Shown here: one piece after another, positions 1 through 6,110 of the stretch
Position numbering within the stretch: position 1 is the stretch's first letter
Layout: every line of letters starts with the position of its first letter
Assembly (NCBI RefSeq): GCF_000716335.1
Contig: NZ_KL591039.1
Span: forward strand, 1-6,684
DNA: 6,684 nucleotides
Direction of reading: 5' to 3'
From: Streptomyces sp. NRRL S-118
Lineage (GTDB): Bacteria; Actinomycetota; Actinomycetes; Streptomycetales; Streptomycetaceae
Made by a program: the position numbers and the translations under genes
The notes under the pieces: generated by a model
Told to the model about the DNA's origin: nothing
The model's database searches: none
What the model saw: the letters and a program-made list of their open reading frames with translations, nothing else

Positions 1-27
1 AACTAGATAGGGGCACCCCCCCCCGCA

Positions 28-960
28 TCAGCCGTCCCCCGCCTCCACCCCCCTCAGGAACGAGCCCACCACCTCCCGGAAGCGTTCCGGTTCCTCGGCC
101 GAGGGGAGGTGGGCGCTGTGCTCGAAGATGGTCCACTGGGCGCCGCGGATGCCGTCGGCCAGGGGGCGGACCACAGCCGGGGTCGCCACGTCGTGGCGGC
201 CGGATGCGAGGAGGACCGGGAGGTCCAGCTCCGGCAGGCGGGCCGTCACGTCCCAGTCCCTGAGGTTGCCCGTGACGTTCCACTCGGCGCCCCACATGGT
301 CTCGTACACGTCCTCCCGCCAGTTCGCGAAGGAGCGCATCAGGTGGTCGGGCCAGGGGTCCAGCCGGCAGAGCCACTGCCGGTAGAAGTGCATGGACGCC
401 CGCAGGTAGGCGTCGTCCGTGACGCCCTCCGCCTCGTGGCGGTCGATGACCTCCTGCACCTCCGGCGCGAGGGTCTCCTTCAGGCGGCGTGCCTCCGCCT
501 CGTAGAGCCGGGCGCTCGCCAGCGGGTCGGCCAGGACCAGGGAGGCCACCCCGGGCGGGCGGGTGAGGGCGTACTCGAGGAGGACCTGGGCTCCCCACGA
601 GTGCCCCAGCAGGTGCACGCGGTCCAGCCCCAGCCCCTCGCGTACGGCGGCGACCTCGTCGACGAACGTCTCCATGACCCACAGCTCCGGGTCGTCCGGC
701 TGGTCGGAGCGCCCGCAGCCGAGCTGGTCGTAGAAGACGACCGGCCGGCCGCCCTCCGCCAGCGCCGCCAGGTCCTCCAGGTAGTCGTGCGGGCACCCCG
801 GCCCGCCGTTGACCACGAGCAGCGGCAGCCGGCCGCCGCCGGGCGTGCCCCGCGCCCCCGGCCACTCGCCCTCGACCCGGTACCAGGTGCGATAGCCGCG
901 GAACGGCACGGTTCCCTCGGTCACGGTTCCATCATCCGCGCGCCCGGACCGCACCGCCAT
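28..960 (-). CDS. Proline iminopeptidase-like alpha/beta hydrolase (peptidase S33 type)
   Basis: This is probably a cytoplasmic serine hydrolase that removes N-terminal proline from short peptides. No signal peptide is visible. Residues below are numbered from the longest reading, GTG at 987. GGPG at 61-64 fits the oxyanion-hole motif. GHSWG at 128-132 carries the nucleophile Ser130. SGRHD places Asp266, and EHSAH places His293. A cap region lies between about 155 and 250. Its MWGAEWNVTGNLRDWD stretch matches the proline iminopeptidase / tricorn-factor-F1 pattern. The length of roughly 300 residues is normal for the family. I chose ATG at 960 because GTG 987 lies inside a terminator stem. GTG 924 (V-TEGTVPFRGY) is an equally serious alternative, since homologous proteins usually begin close to that motif. 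Neither start has a strong ribosome binding site. The gene sits downstream of the lipoprotein terminator, so it is probably transcribed separately. The family is well supported, but the exact substrate is inferred and another S33 amidase or esterase is possible. Confidence 0.88.
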   Translation of the reverse strand: MAVRSGRADDGTVTEGTVPFRGYRTWYRVEGEWPGARGTPGGGRLPLLVVNGGPGCPHDYLEDLAALAEGGRPVVFYDQLGCGRSDQPDDPELWVMETFVDEVAAVREGLGLDRVHLLGHSWGAQVLLEYALTRPPGVASLVLADPLASARLYEAEARRLKETLAPEVQEVIDRHEAEGVTDDAYLRASMHFYRQWLCRLDPWPDHLMRSFANWREDVYETMWGAEWNVTGNLRDWDVTARLPELDLPVLLASGRHDVATPAVVRPLADGIRGAQWTIFEHSAHLPSAEEPERFREVVGSFLRGVEAGDG

Positions 961-964
961 GCGG

Positions 965-978
965 GCGCCCCGGGGCGC
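965..978. repeat. 14-bp perfect palindrome just upstream of the hydrolase start
   Basis: GCGCCCCGGGGCGC reads identically on both strands and lies 4 nt upstream of the ATG at 960. It could be an operator, or a structure affecting translation from that start. In DNA this GC-rich a chance palindrome of this length is possible, so a regulatory role is only inferred. Confidence 0.35.
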
Positions 979-984
979 ACACCG

Positions 985-1020
985 CACCGCGCCCCCGGCC
1001 GGGGAGCCGGGGGCGCGGTG
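985..1020 (-). terminator. Strong hairpin terminator after the lipoprotein gene
   Basis: CACCGCGCCCCCGGC (985-999) and GCCGGGGGCGCGGTG (1006-1020) are perfect 15-bp inverted arms around a 6-nt loop. The hairpin lies 18 nt downstream of the lipoprotein TAA stop at 1039. There is no long T tract, which is common for Streptomyces terminators. It closes the secreted protein/lipoprotein transcript. It also overlaps the GTG at 987, which argues against that codon as the hydrolase start. Confidence 0.85.
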
Positions 1021-1038
1021 TCGTGAGGCGGTGTGCGG

Positions 1039-1590
1039 TTACCGGGCGGACGAGCGGGAGCCCGTGCCGCCGGGCTTCGGCGGGGCCCAGGTGGGCTTCG
1101 CCGAGGCTTCGGACGGGTCGGGTTCGTTCATCGTGACGGCCCAGGCGTCGTCCTCGCCGACGCGCGCCTCGATCTCCTTGACCTGGCCGCTCCTGGCGAA
1201 GTACAGCACCACGACCTGCCGGGTGGAGCCCTCGTCGTAGAAGTCGGCCGTCACCTCGCCCTTGGCGGCGGCGCCGAACGCCTTGACCCAGTTGCGGGCC
1301 GTCGGCTCCGCGGCGTCGCCCTTCTCCGCGGCGAGGCCCGCCAGGGCTTCGGCGTCACCGTCGGCGAGCCGCCACACCGCCTTCTGCACCACGTCGAGGC
1401 TTCCCCGGGAGGGGTAGCCCACGACCCGCAGCGGCTCGTGGGCGGCGTAGTCGCTCGCGTACGAGAGCGACTCGTCCGAGTCAGGCGAGCAGGCAGTCAG
1501 GGCCCCGCCGGCGAGTACGGCGAGTACGGCGAGCGCGGTGGCCGCGCCGGCCGCGGCCGGCCCGGGGCGCTTGGTCCTCTTCAGCGGCAT
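1039..1590 (-). CDS. Secreted lipoprotein, NTF2-like in appearance, coupled to the upstream amidase-domain gene
   Basis: This is a 183-residue lipoprotein that I do not recognise as a named family. The signal peptide has a basic n-region (KRTKR, residues 4-8), an Ala/Leu/Val-rich h-region (about 12-30) and the lipobox LTAC with Cys34. It should therefore be lipidated and anchored on the outer face of the membrane. The mature part has a helical stretch at about 65-90 (DVVQKAVWRLADGDAEALAG). A likely beta-rich part follows at about 111-154 (EVTADFYDEG, RQVVVLYFAR, VKEIEARVG, DAWAVTM). This helix-then-sheet order resembles NTF2-like lipoproteins, but that is inference from pattern. The last 30 residues are a Pro/Gly/Ser-rich tail. 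ATG 1590 is favoured because GAGGA sits 7 nt upstream and the signal peptide begins there. The start is 2 nt after the stop of the secreted amidase-domain gene, so translation is probably coupled. It could be an immunity protein, an inhibitor or a folding partner for that hydrolase, or it could be unrelated. Confidence 0.87.
   Translation of the reverse strand: MPLKRTKRPGPAAAGAATALAVLAVLAGGALTACSPDSDESLSYASDYAAHEPLRVVGYPSRGSLDVVQKAVWRLADGDAEALAGLAAEKGDAAEPTARNWVKAFGAAAKGEVTADFYDEGSTRQVVVLYFARSGQVKEIEARVGEDDAWAVTMNEPDPSEASAKPTWAPPKPGGTGSRSSAR
1511..1537. repeat. 9-bp tandem repeat in the lipoprotein signal-peptide codons
   Basis: GCGAGTACG occurs twice in direct succession (1511-1519, 1520-1528) and is followed by a degenerate third copy, GCGAGCGCG. 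The repeat encodes the Ala-Leu/Val alternation of the hydrophobic core (ALAVLAVLAG). Copy-number changes would stay in frame and only lengthen or shorten the signal peptide. Confidence 0.6.
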
Positions 1591-1592
1591 GC

Positions 1593-4500
1593 TCAGTTCC
1601 TCGACTTCGGGCGGAGGATGATGACCCGCTCGATGTAGTTGGCCTTGTGGCGGTACCGGTTGATGGCGGCGGCGAGGCTGGTCCGGCCCACGCCTCCGTG
1701 CTGGAGGAGCTGGACCCCGTGCCGGTTGCCGGAGACGACGGCGACGTGGTTGTACACCCGCTCCTTCTTCCACTTGAACAGCACGATGTCACCGGCCCTG
1801 GCCGTGTACGCCTTGACGTACTGGGCGCCGCGGTAGCCGATCATGTGCCGGCGGAAGTTCTCCGCGCCGGCCCAGGTGTAGCTCTTGTTCTTCACCGTGC
1901 CGAACAGGTAGTACTGCTGCCACCAGGCGCGATCGTGCTTCCGTCCGCCGCCGCGGCTCTTCATGCCGCCGCCGTAGTAGAGGGCCTTGGACACGAAGTT
2001 CGTGCAGTCCTGCTTGTACTCCCACTTGATGCCGAGGTTGCGCGACGCCCAGTTGGCCGTGCCCGAACCGTTGACCGCCGCGCGCTTGACGCGCGTGGCG
2101 GACGCGGGGGCCGCCCCCGCGGGGGCCGTCTCGACCGGGAAGCCGTCCGCGTCGAGCTCGATCGGCTCGTCGGGCACCTCGCTGATCGGGCCCTGGACCT
2201 CCTCGGCGGCCTCCAGGCCGTTCTCCGCCGCCGTGGACGCCGACGCCGAGAGGACCGTCTCCGCCGCGGGGGCGTCGGCCTCCAGGTGCAGGATCGGCGC
2301 ACCGCTGTTCGTGCTGAAGGTGAACCGCTGCTCGCGCGTCCCCTCCTCCGGCTCGGGGGCGGAACCCCGCGTGAGAACGGCTTTCTCCTCGACGACCGCG
2401 CGCAGGAACACCGTGCCGTTCTCATCGGTACCGACCAGCACGTCCGACAGCTTGGTGGCCGTCTCCGTGTAGCGGCTGTCGTGCCGGGCCATCGCCTCGC
2501 GCGAGGCGATGAGGTCGGGGGCCTGCGCCCCCAGCAGGTCCTGGAACGACGCCCCCCGCGAGCTGGCTGCCAGGGCGGCCGCGGCCGTCGGGTGGGCGCC
2601 CCGCAGCAGGGCTCCGCGGGCGTCCGCGTACTGCTGCACGATCTCGCGGTAGACGGCCGCGCCGCCCGGTACCGCCACGGGAGTGGTGGGCTCGGTGGTG
2701 GCCACCGGGCTCGTGCCGTGGGCGGTGCGCGCGGACACGGCGACGCGGTAGGCGGTGCCGTTCGCCAGCCCGTTCACCACGGCGTGCGGGTCACGCGTGG
2801 TGACCTTCGCGGCCTCGCTGCCGTCGCCCTTCTTCACGACCACGGTGTACTCGGCGCCGTCGGTCGCCGACCCGAGGTCCTGCGGGGCGTTCCACGTGGC
2901 CAGCAGCCCGCCGTCACCCGGGGTCACCCGCACGTCCTGCGGGGCGCCGGGCGCGGTCGGCGCCACGTGGTCGATCACCAGCTGCGGCCGCTCGGCGGCC
3001 TTCGGCGTACGGCTGGAGTGGTACGAGACGGTGGCGTCGCGCTGCGCCGACGGCAGCCGCAGGGCGATGCCCTCGGACGAGCCCTGTTCCAGCCAGGACT
3101 GCACCAGCGGGGCCAGGTCCTGGGTGTCCGGGAGCGCCGCGTCCGCGAACGGTGCGTCGTCCAGGACGCCGAGCAGACCGGTGCCGGTCTGCGGGGCGGC
3201 CCAGGGCTCGAAGAGCTGGTACGTCTCGACCGGGCGCGGTGCGCAGGCGGCCGCGCCGCACTCGGCGGGGGTCAGGACGAGCCGGACGCGCGTGACGCGG
3301 GCGCCCGCGGGCACCTTGGTCAGGTCCGGCTTGAGCCAGACGACCCGCTCGGCGCCGGAGCCGCCGCCGAGCGTCAGCCGGGTGTCCTTCACGGCCGCGC
3401 AGCCGCCAGCGGCGCAGGCCTCGGTGCCGACGGCGACGGTGGCGTCGTCCAGGGACGCGCCGCTGAGGACGACGGACGCGGTCTCGGGCGCTGTGGGCGC
3501 GGTTCCGGCGTCGGCGGTGAACTCCTGCTCGTACGACCAGGCCGAGCAGCCGGTGTCGGTGCAGGCGCGCATCGCCCAGAGGTAGGTCGTCCCGTCCTTC
3601 AGGACCCCCTCGGGGACGCGGGCGGCGGCGCGCAGGCCGCTGTCCACCCATGCCTCGGGCATCTTCACGCCCGTCAGCGGCTTGCCGTCGGCGTCCCGCA
3701 GCTCGAACTCGGCGCGCACGCGCCCCTGTCCCGGGCTGGAGACCACACCGGACAGCAGCGGGGTGAGGGTGCTCGTCGCGCCCGCTTCCAGCGCCTGGGG
3801 CATGTCGGGCAGCCCACCGGGACGGCGGCCGGTGGCGACCGTGAAGGTGGACCAGTCGGACCAGGCGAGGTTGAAGTGCGAGCCGTCGTAGGGGCTGGTG
3901 CGGAAGCGGTACGTCCCGCCGTCCTTGAGCAGCCCGTCCGGCAGGGTCACGGCCGCGGCGCGCCCGGACTCCACGTACGGGGAGACGAGGTAGTCGCCCA
4001 CGCGCTTGCCGGTCGCGGCGTCGACGATCTCGAACGTGCCGTTGATGCGGTCGCCGTCCTTGTCGGAGAACGTGTCGCGCAGCGTCGGCGTCGTGGTGTT
4101 GACCTGCCAGGTGCCCGAGGCGTCCTTGACGAACGGCGGGCCGGCCTGGCGGTTGTTGCCGGAGCGGGGACGGAAGTTGTACGTGACCGTCAGCTTCGGC
4201 GGATTGGCGGTGGCATTGGCGGAGTTGACCCGCTTCCACTGCGCGACCGCCGTGTCGTCGGCGGCGGTCAGGGCCATGGACGACTGCGGCGCCTTGGCCG
4301 AGGCCCAGGACTGCACGAGCTGCGTGACGTCGGCGTTGATCCAGCCGTCCGCGCCGCAGCCCGGGTTGCCCTTGGTCTCGGTGGAGATCGCGTGCCTGGT
4401 GTGCGTCTTGGGGCGGTTGGCCCACCGGCTGGAGAGGCCGGCGGGGTCGGCGGACCACACCTCCCACGGCTGCGGCTTGCAGTCCGGGTTGCCCGAGTGG

Positions 4501-5678
4501 AAGTTCCACAGGCTGAGCTTGGCGTTGGTGACCAGCGCGTCCGCGATCGGGGCCGTGCCCCAGGTGATGTACGACCGGGCGGTACGCGGCGTGCCGTCGG
4601 CGTTCTTGGTGCCCGGGTTGCCGAAGTCCAGCTCGGTGTCGGTGGACCAGTCACGCGTCTCGCCCTGCTGGACGTACGTGTCGAACACGCTGCTCAGCGC
4701 GGAGGTCGACGGGTCGACGGTCACCGGGTAGCGGGTCTTCGGGTCCGCCAGGAAGGCGGGGTCCGGGGAGACCACCAGGTCGACCGACGAGCCCTTCTGC
4801 CGGACCTTCATGGACACCGGGACCCGGCGGGTGTGCTCGCCGGACCGCTCGTCGACGGTGGCGTCCCACATGACCGGCGCCGGCATCACGGCCCGCTGCA
4901 CGCCGGTCCTGCGGTCGGTGAACAGGACGCTGCCGTCGGCCTGCTGCTGGGCCCGCAGCCCCTTCGCGCGGAGCGGGAGGGTGTAGGTGTAGTCGCCGGT
5001 GGCGGGGCGCTTCTTGATCTGCACGTACTGCTCGAAGCCGGTACGGGTCGCCTCCACGACGACGTCGGCGCCGGGCACGGCCTCGGGGTACGTGGCGCGG
5101 TTGCCGTCCAGGACGGGGCGGGGCAGACCGCCCTTCCACTGGAGGGTCACCTGCTGCTCGCCCTCGCCGAGCGTGACGAGGTCCCGGGCGCCCGCGGTGC
5201 GCGCCGCGCCCAGGGACGCGGCCGGGCTGCCGCCCTTGCCCGCGAGGGTGAGGGAGGCGGGGTGGGCCTTGGCCGCGACGGTGCCGTCGCTGCGCTCGGT
5301 GAGGTCGGTGTCGACGGCGACCCAGGAACCGTCGCGGTCGAAGCGGACCGGCCCGGCGGTGAGTTCGGTCGTCAGCGCACCGTTCGGCTCGGCCCAGGTC
5401 GTGGAGGTCTCGGTGCGTTCGGAGAGCGCCTCCACGCGGTGGCCGGAGCGCTTTGCCGCGGCACGGGCGGACGGGACGTCAGGCGCGGTGCGCGGGGCGG
5501 CTGTTTCCCCCGCCGCCTGCTGCGCCGCGGCCGGCTGTGCCGCGGAGGGCTGGGGCAGGGCGACGGCGTAGCCGCCCAGCATGGTCGCCGACAGGGCGGC
5601 GACCGCCGCGGTGCGCGGCAGCCGCCCGGAGGCCCGTCGGGGCTGCCGCTCCCCCGGAGCGGATGGAGATATGTGCAT
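1593..5678 (-). CDS. Large secreted multidomain protein: DNRLRE-like modules, Ig/FN3 modules, C-terminal Amidase_6-type cysteine hydrolase
   Basis: This is a 1361-residue exported protein. The signal peptide has basic residues to Arg22 and a hydrophobic core at 23-41, with likely cleavage in the Ala-rich stretch after it. A beta-rich region covers about 85-320. DNRLRE-like module 1 is at about 325-500, and two related Ig/FN3-like modules are at about 512-615 and 622-724. DNRLRE-like module 2 is at about 733-904, an FN3 domain at 906-1002, and a helical then beta NTF2-like region at about 1005-1135. An acidic linker spans about 1107-1195. The C-terminal domain (about 1198-1357) has DCTNFVSKAL with Cys1225, YNHVAVVSG with His1311 and QHGG at 1326-1329. 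This matches the Amidase_6 / NlpC-P60/CHAP-like pattern, which suggests cleavage of peptidoglycan peptide or amide bonds outside the cell. An in-frame TGA lies just upstream, so ATG 5678 is the first possible start. Its ribosome binding site is poor (AAAGG, 14 nt away). There are no RHS/YD repeats. The substrate is unknown. Confidence 0.9.
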   Translation of the reverse strand: MHISPSAPGERQPRRASGRLPRTAAVAALSATMLGGYAVALPQPSAAQPAAAQQAAGETAAPRTAPDVPSARAAAKRSGHRVEALSERTETSTTWAEPNGALTTELTAGPVRFDRDGSWVAVDTDLTERSDGTVAAKAHPASLTLAGKGGSPAASLGAARTAGARDLVTLGEGEQQVTLQWKGGLPRPVLDGNRATYPEAVPGADVVVEATRTGFEQYVQIKKRPATGDYTYTLPLRAKGLRAQQQADGSVLFTDRRTGVQRAVMPAPVMWDATVDERSGEHTRRVPVSMKVRQKGSSVDLVVSPDPAFLADPKTRYPVTVDPSTSALSSVFDTYVQQGETRDWSTDTELDFGNPGTKNADGTPRTARSYITWGTAPIADALVTNAKLSLWNFHSGNPDCKPQPWEVWSADPAGLSSRWANRPKTHTRHAISTETKGNPGCGADGWINADVTQLVQSWASAKAPQSSMALTAADDTAVAQWKRVNSANATANPPKLTVTYNFRPRSGNNRQAGPPFVKDASGTWQVNTTTPTLRDTFSDKDGDRINGTFEIVDAATGKRVGDYLVSPYVESGRAAAVTLPDGLLKDGGTYRFRTSPYDGSHFNLAWSDWSTFTVATGRRPGGLPDMPQALEAGATSTLTPLLSGVVSSPGQGRVRAEFELRDADGKPLTGVKMPEAWVDSGLRAAARVPEGVLKDGTTYLWAMRACTDTGCSAWSYEQEFTADAGTAPTAPETASVVLSGASLDDATVAVGTEACAAGGCAAVKDTRLTLGGGSGAERVVWLKPDLTKVPAGARVTRVRLVLTPAECGAAACAPRPVETYQLFEPWAAPQTGTGLLGVLDDAPFADAALPDTQDLAPLVQSWLEQGSSEGIALRLPSAQRDATVSYHSSRTPKAAERPQLVIDHVAPTAPGAPQDVRVTPGDGGLLATWNAPQDLGSATDGAEYTVVVKKGDGSEAAKVTTRDPHAVVNGLANGTAYRVAVSARTAHGTSPVATTEPTTPVAVPGGAAVYREIVQQYADARGALLRGAHPTAAAALAASSRGASFQDLLGAQAPDLIASREAMARHDSRYTETATKLSDVLVGTDENGTVFLRAVVEEKAVLTRGSAPEPEEGTREQRFTFSTNSGAPILHLEADAPAAETVLSASASTAAENGLEAAEEVQGPISEVPDEPIELDADGFPVETAPAGAAPASATRVKRAAVNGSGTANWASRNLGIKWEYKQDCTNFVSKALYYGGGMKSRGGGRKHDRAWWQQYYLFGTVKNKSYTWAGAENFRRHMIGYRGAQYVKAYTARAGDIVLFKWKKERVYNHVAVVSGNRHGVQLLQHGGVGRTSLAAAINRYRHKANYIERVIILRPKSRN
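1597..1602 (-). promoter_or_regulatory. Ribosome binding site of the lipoprotein gene, inside the upstream coding region
   Basis: GAGGAA on the minus strand lies 6-7 nt before ATG 1590, within the last codons of the upstream gene. It decides the lipoprotein start and indicates that both proteins are made from one mRNA. Confidence 0.75.
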
Positions 5679-5690
5679 GTTGTTGTGCGC

Positions 5691-5701
5691 GACCTTTGGT
5701 C
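5691..5701. repeat. Short inverted repeat overlapping the leader of the large secreted protein
   Basis: GACC-TTT-GGTC is a 4-bp dyad 13-23 nt upstream of ATG 5678. On the minus strand it contains AAAGG, the only Shine-Dalgarno-like sequence there. It could be a small operator or could partly hide that site, but it is short enough to be chance. Confidence 0.25.
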
Positions 5702-5724
5702 AGGAGATCGGTAAAGGAAATGTG

Positions 5725-5751
5725 AGGCTAATGGGTGATTGGTGTGTCCAC
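5725..5751 (-). promoter_or_regulatory. Candidate promoter of the secreted protein/lipoprotein transcript
   Basis: On the minus strand TAGCCT (5730 to 5725) resembles a Streptomyces -10 element. GTGGAC (5751 to 5746) is a loose -35 candidate, but the 15-bp spacing is short. The surrounding 5679-5765 stretch is visibly richer in A and T than its neighbours. The predicted leader would be about 40 nt. A promoter must lie in this intergenic region because a terminator precedes it, but these hexamers are tentative. Confidence 0.3.
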
Positions 5752-5806
5752 GTCGATATTTCACGGCGAGGCGGGCGGTACGGTCGCTTTGCGGCATTCG
5801 GGGGGC

Positions 5807-5830
5807 GGTGACCTTGATCACCTGGTGACC
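5807..5830. repeat. Direct repeat GGTGACC with an inverted partner, possible operator
   Basis: GGTGACC occurs at 5807-5813 and 5824-5830, a 17-bp period. Between them TGATCACC makes an inverted half-site with the first copy (GGTGA...TCACC). The cluster is about 130-150 nt upstream of ATG 5678 and downstream of the bL37 terminator. That position would suit an upstream regulator site for the secreted-protein operon. No known regulator consensus is recognised. Confidence 0.35.
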
Positions 5831-5876
5831 CAGGTCCGGCGGGCGCGCTCGGCCGCCGGGTGTGCGGCGCAGACGA

Positions 5877-5904
5877 ACGGCGGGCAGAGTGCTCTGCCCG
5901 CCGT
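5877..5904 (-). terminator. Hairpin terminator after the bL37 gene
   Basis: ACGGCGGGCAGAG (5877-5889) and CTCTGCCCGCCGT (5892-5904) are perfect 13-nt inverted arms. Because the centre is only 2 nt, the folded form would be an 11-bp stem with a 6-nt loop. It begins 32 nt past the bL37 stop on the minus strand and separates bL37 from the next operon. A T tract is absent, as with the other terminator in the window. Confidence 0.8.
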
Positions 5905-5936
5905 GAGATCGTCGGCGTGTCGGTGCCGCTCGCGGC

Positions 5937-6011
5937 TCAGGAGTTGGGGCGCTTGCCGTGGTTGGCCTTCTTGCCCTTCCGGGCCCGGCGCTTGTTTCCT
6001 CGCTTGGACAT
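5937..6011 (-). CDS. 50S ribosomal protein bL37 (24 residues)
   Basis: This is a very small, strongly basic protein of 24 residues. It begins MSKRGNKRRA and ends KANHGKRPNS. The sequence matches the small actinobacterial ribosomal protein bL37, known from mycobacterial 70S structures as a component of the large subunit in contact with 23S rRNA. More than a third of the residues are Lys or Arg and there is no hydrophobic core, as expected for an rRNA-embedded peptide. The start is fixed by ATG at 6011 with AGGGAG 9 nt upstream. A longer in-frame extension is open to 6410, but it has no conserved character and runs through the promoter region. The gene is monocistronic: it has its own TAGACT -10 candidate upstream and a hairpin terminator 32 nt past the stop. 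Identification rests on remembered family sequence, so a search would confirm it. Confidence 0.88.
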   Translation of the reverse strand: MSKRGNKRRARKGKKANHGKRPNS

Positions 6012-6020
6012 GGTGCGCAT

Positions 6021-6026
6021 CTCCCT
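6021..6026 (-). promoter_or_regulatory. Ribosome binding site of bL37
   Basis: AGGGAG on the minus strand lies 9 nt before ATG 6011. It is the main reason for choosing the 24-residue reading over the longer open frame. Confidence 0.75.
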
Positions 6027-6054
6027 GGATCGGGACGAATTGGTACCTCGCGCC

Positions 6055-6060
6055 AGTCTA
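6055..6060 (-). promoter_or_regulatory. Candidate -10 element of the bL37 promoter
   Basis: TAGACT on the minus strand lies about 45 nt upstream of the bL37 start and fits the TANNNT form of the vegetative -10. No convincing -35 hexamer is found at 17-18 bp. That position is occupied by the 22-bp tandem repeat instead. Confidence 0.45.
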
Positions 6061-6066
6061 GGTTCG

Positions 6067-6110
6067 CGGTGCCCCGCCCGCATGGCGCCGGTGCCCCGCC
6101 TGTATGGCGT
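6067..6110. repeat. 22-bp imperfect tandem repeat upstream of the bL37 -10 element
   Basis: Two adjacent 22-bp units (6067-6088 and 6089-6110) are identical at 19 of 22 positions. Each starts CGGTGCCCCGCC and contains ATGGCG. The repeat begins 6 bp upstream of the -10 candidate TAGACT. The 22-bp period is about two helical turns, which would place two bound proteins on the same DNA face. It may be a pair of activator or repressor sites, or a simple tandem duplication. Confidence 0.6.

Noticed and set aside
109..1026. Plus-strand open frame of 305 codons antisense to the hydrolase
   Set aside because: The minus strand has the complete catalytic motifs of an alpha/beta hydrolase. The plus frame has low-complexity composition and runs through the terminator.
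3000..3500. Cellulosome or glycoside-hydrolase interpretation of the DNRLRE/FN3 modules
   Set aside because: FN3 modules are common in Streptomyces polysaccharide-degrading enzymes, but no glycoside hydrolase or carbohydrate-binding signature is visible. The only catalytic motif is the C-terminal Cys/His one.
2914..4509. Minus-strand open frame of 531 codons inside the secreted-protein gene
   Set aside because: It is an out-of-frame shadow, extremely rich in Arg, Pro and Gly, with no supported start.
2045..5678. RHS/YD-repeat toxin (WapA-like) interpretation of the large protein
   Set aside because: DNRLRE and Ig/FN3-like modules are shared with such proteins, but no YD repeats or RHS core are present before the amidase domain.
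1647..5714. Plus-strand open frame of 1355 codons antisense to the large secreted protein
   Set aside because: It mirrors the minus-strand gene because high third-position GC suppresses stop codons. Its translation is Arg/Gly/Ala/Val-rich without domains or signal peptide, whereas the minus frame has a clear multidomain protein.
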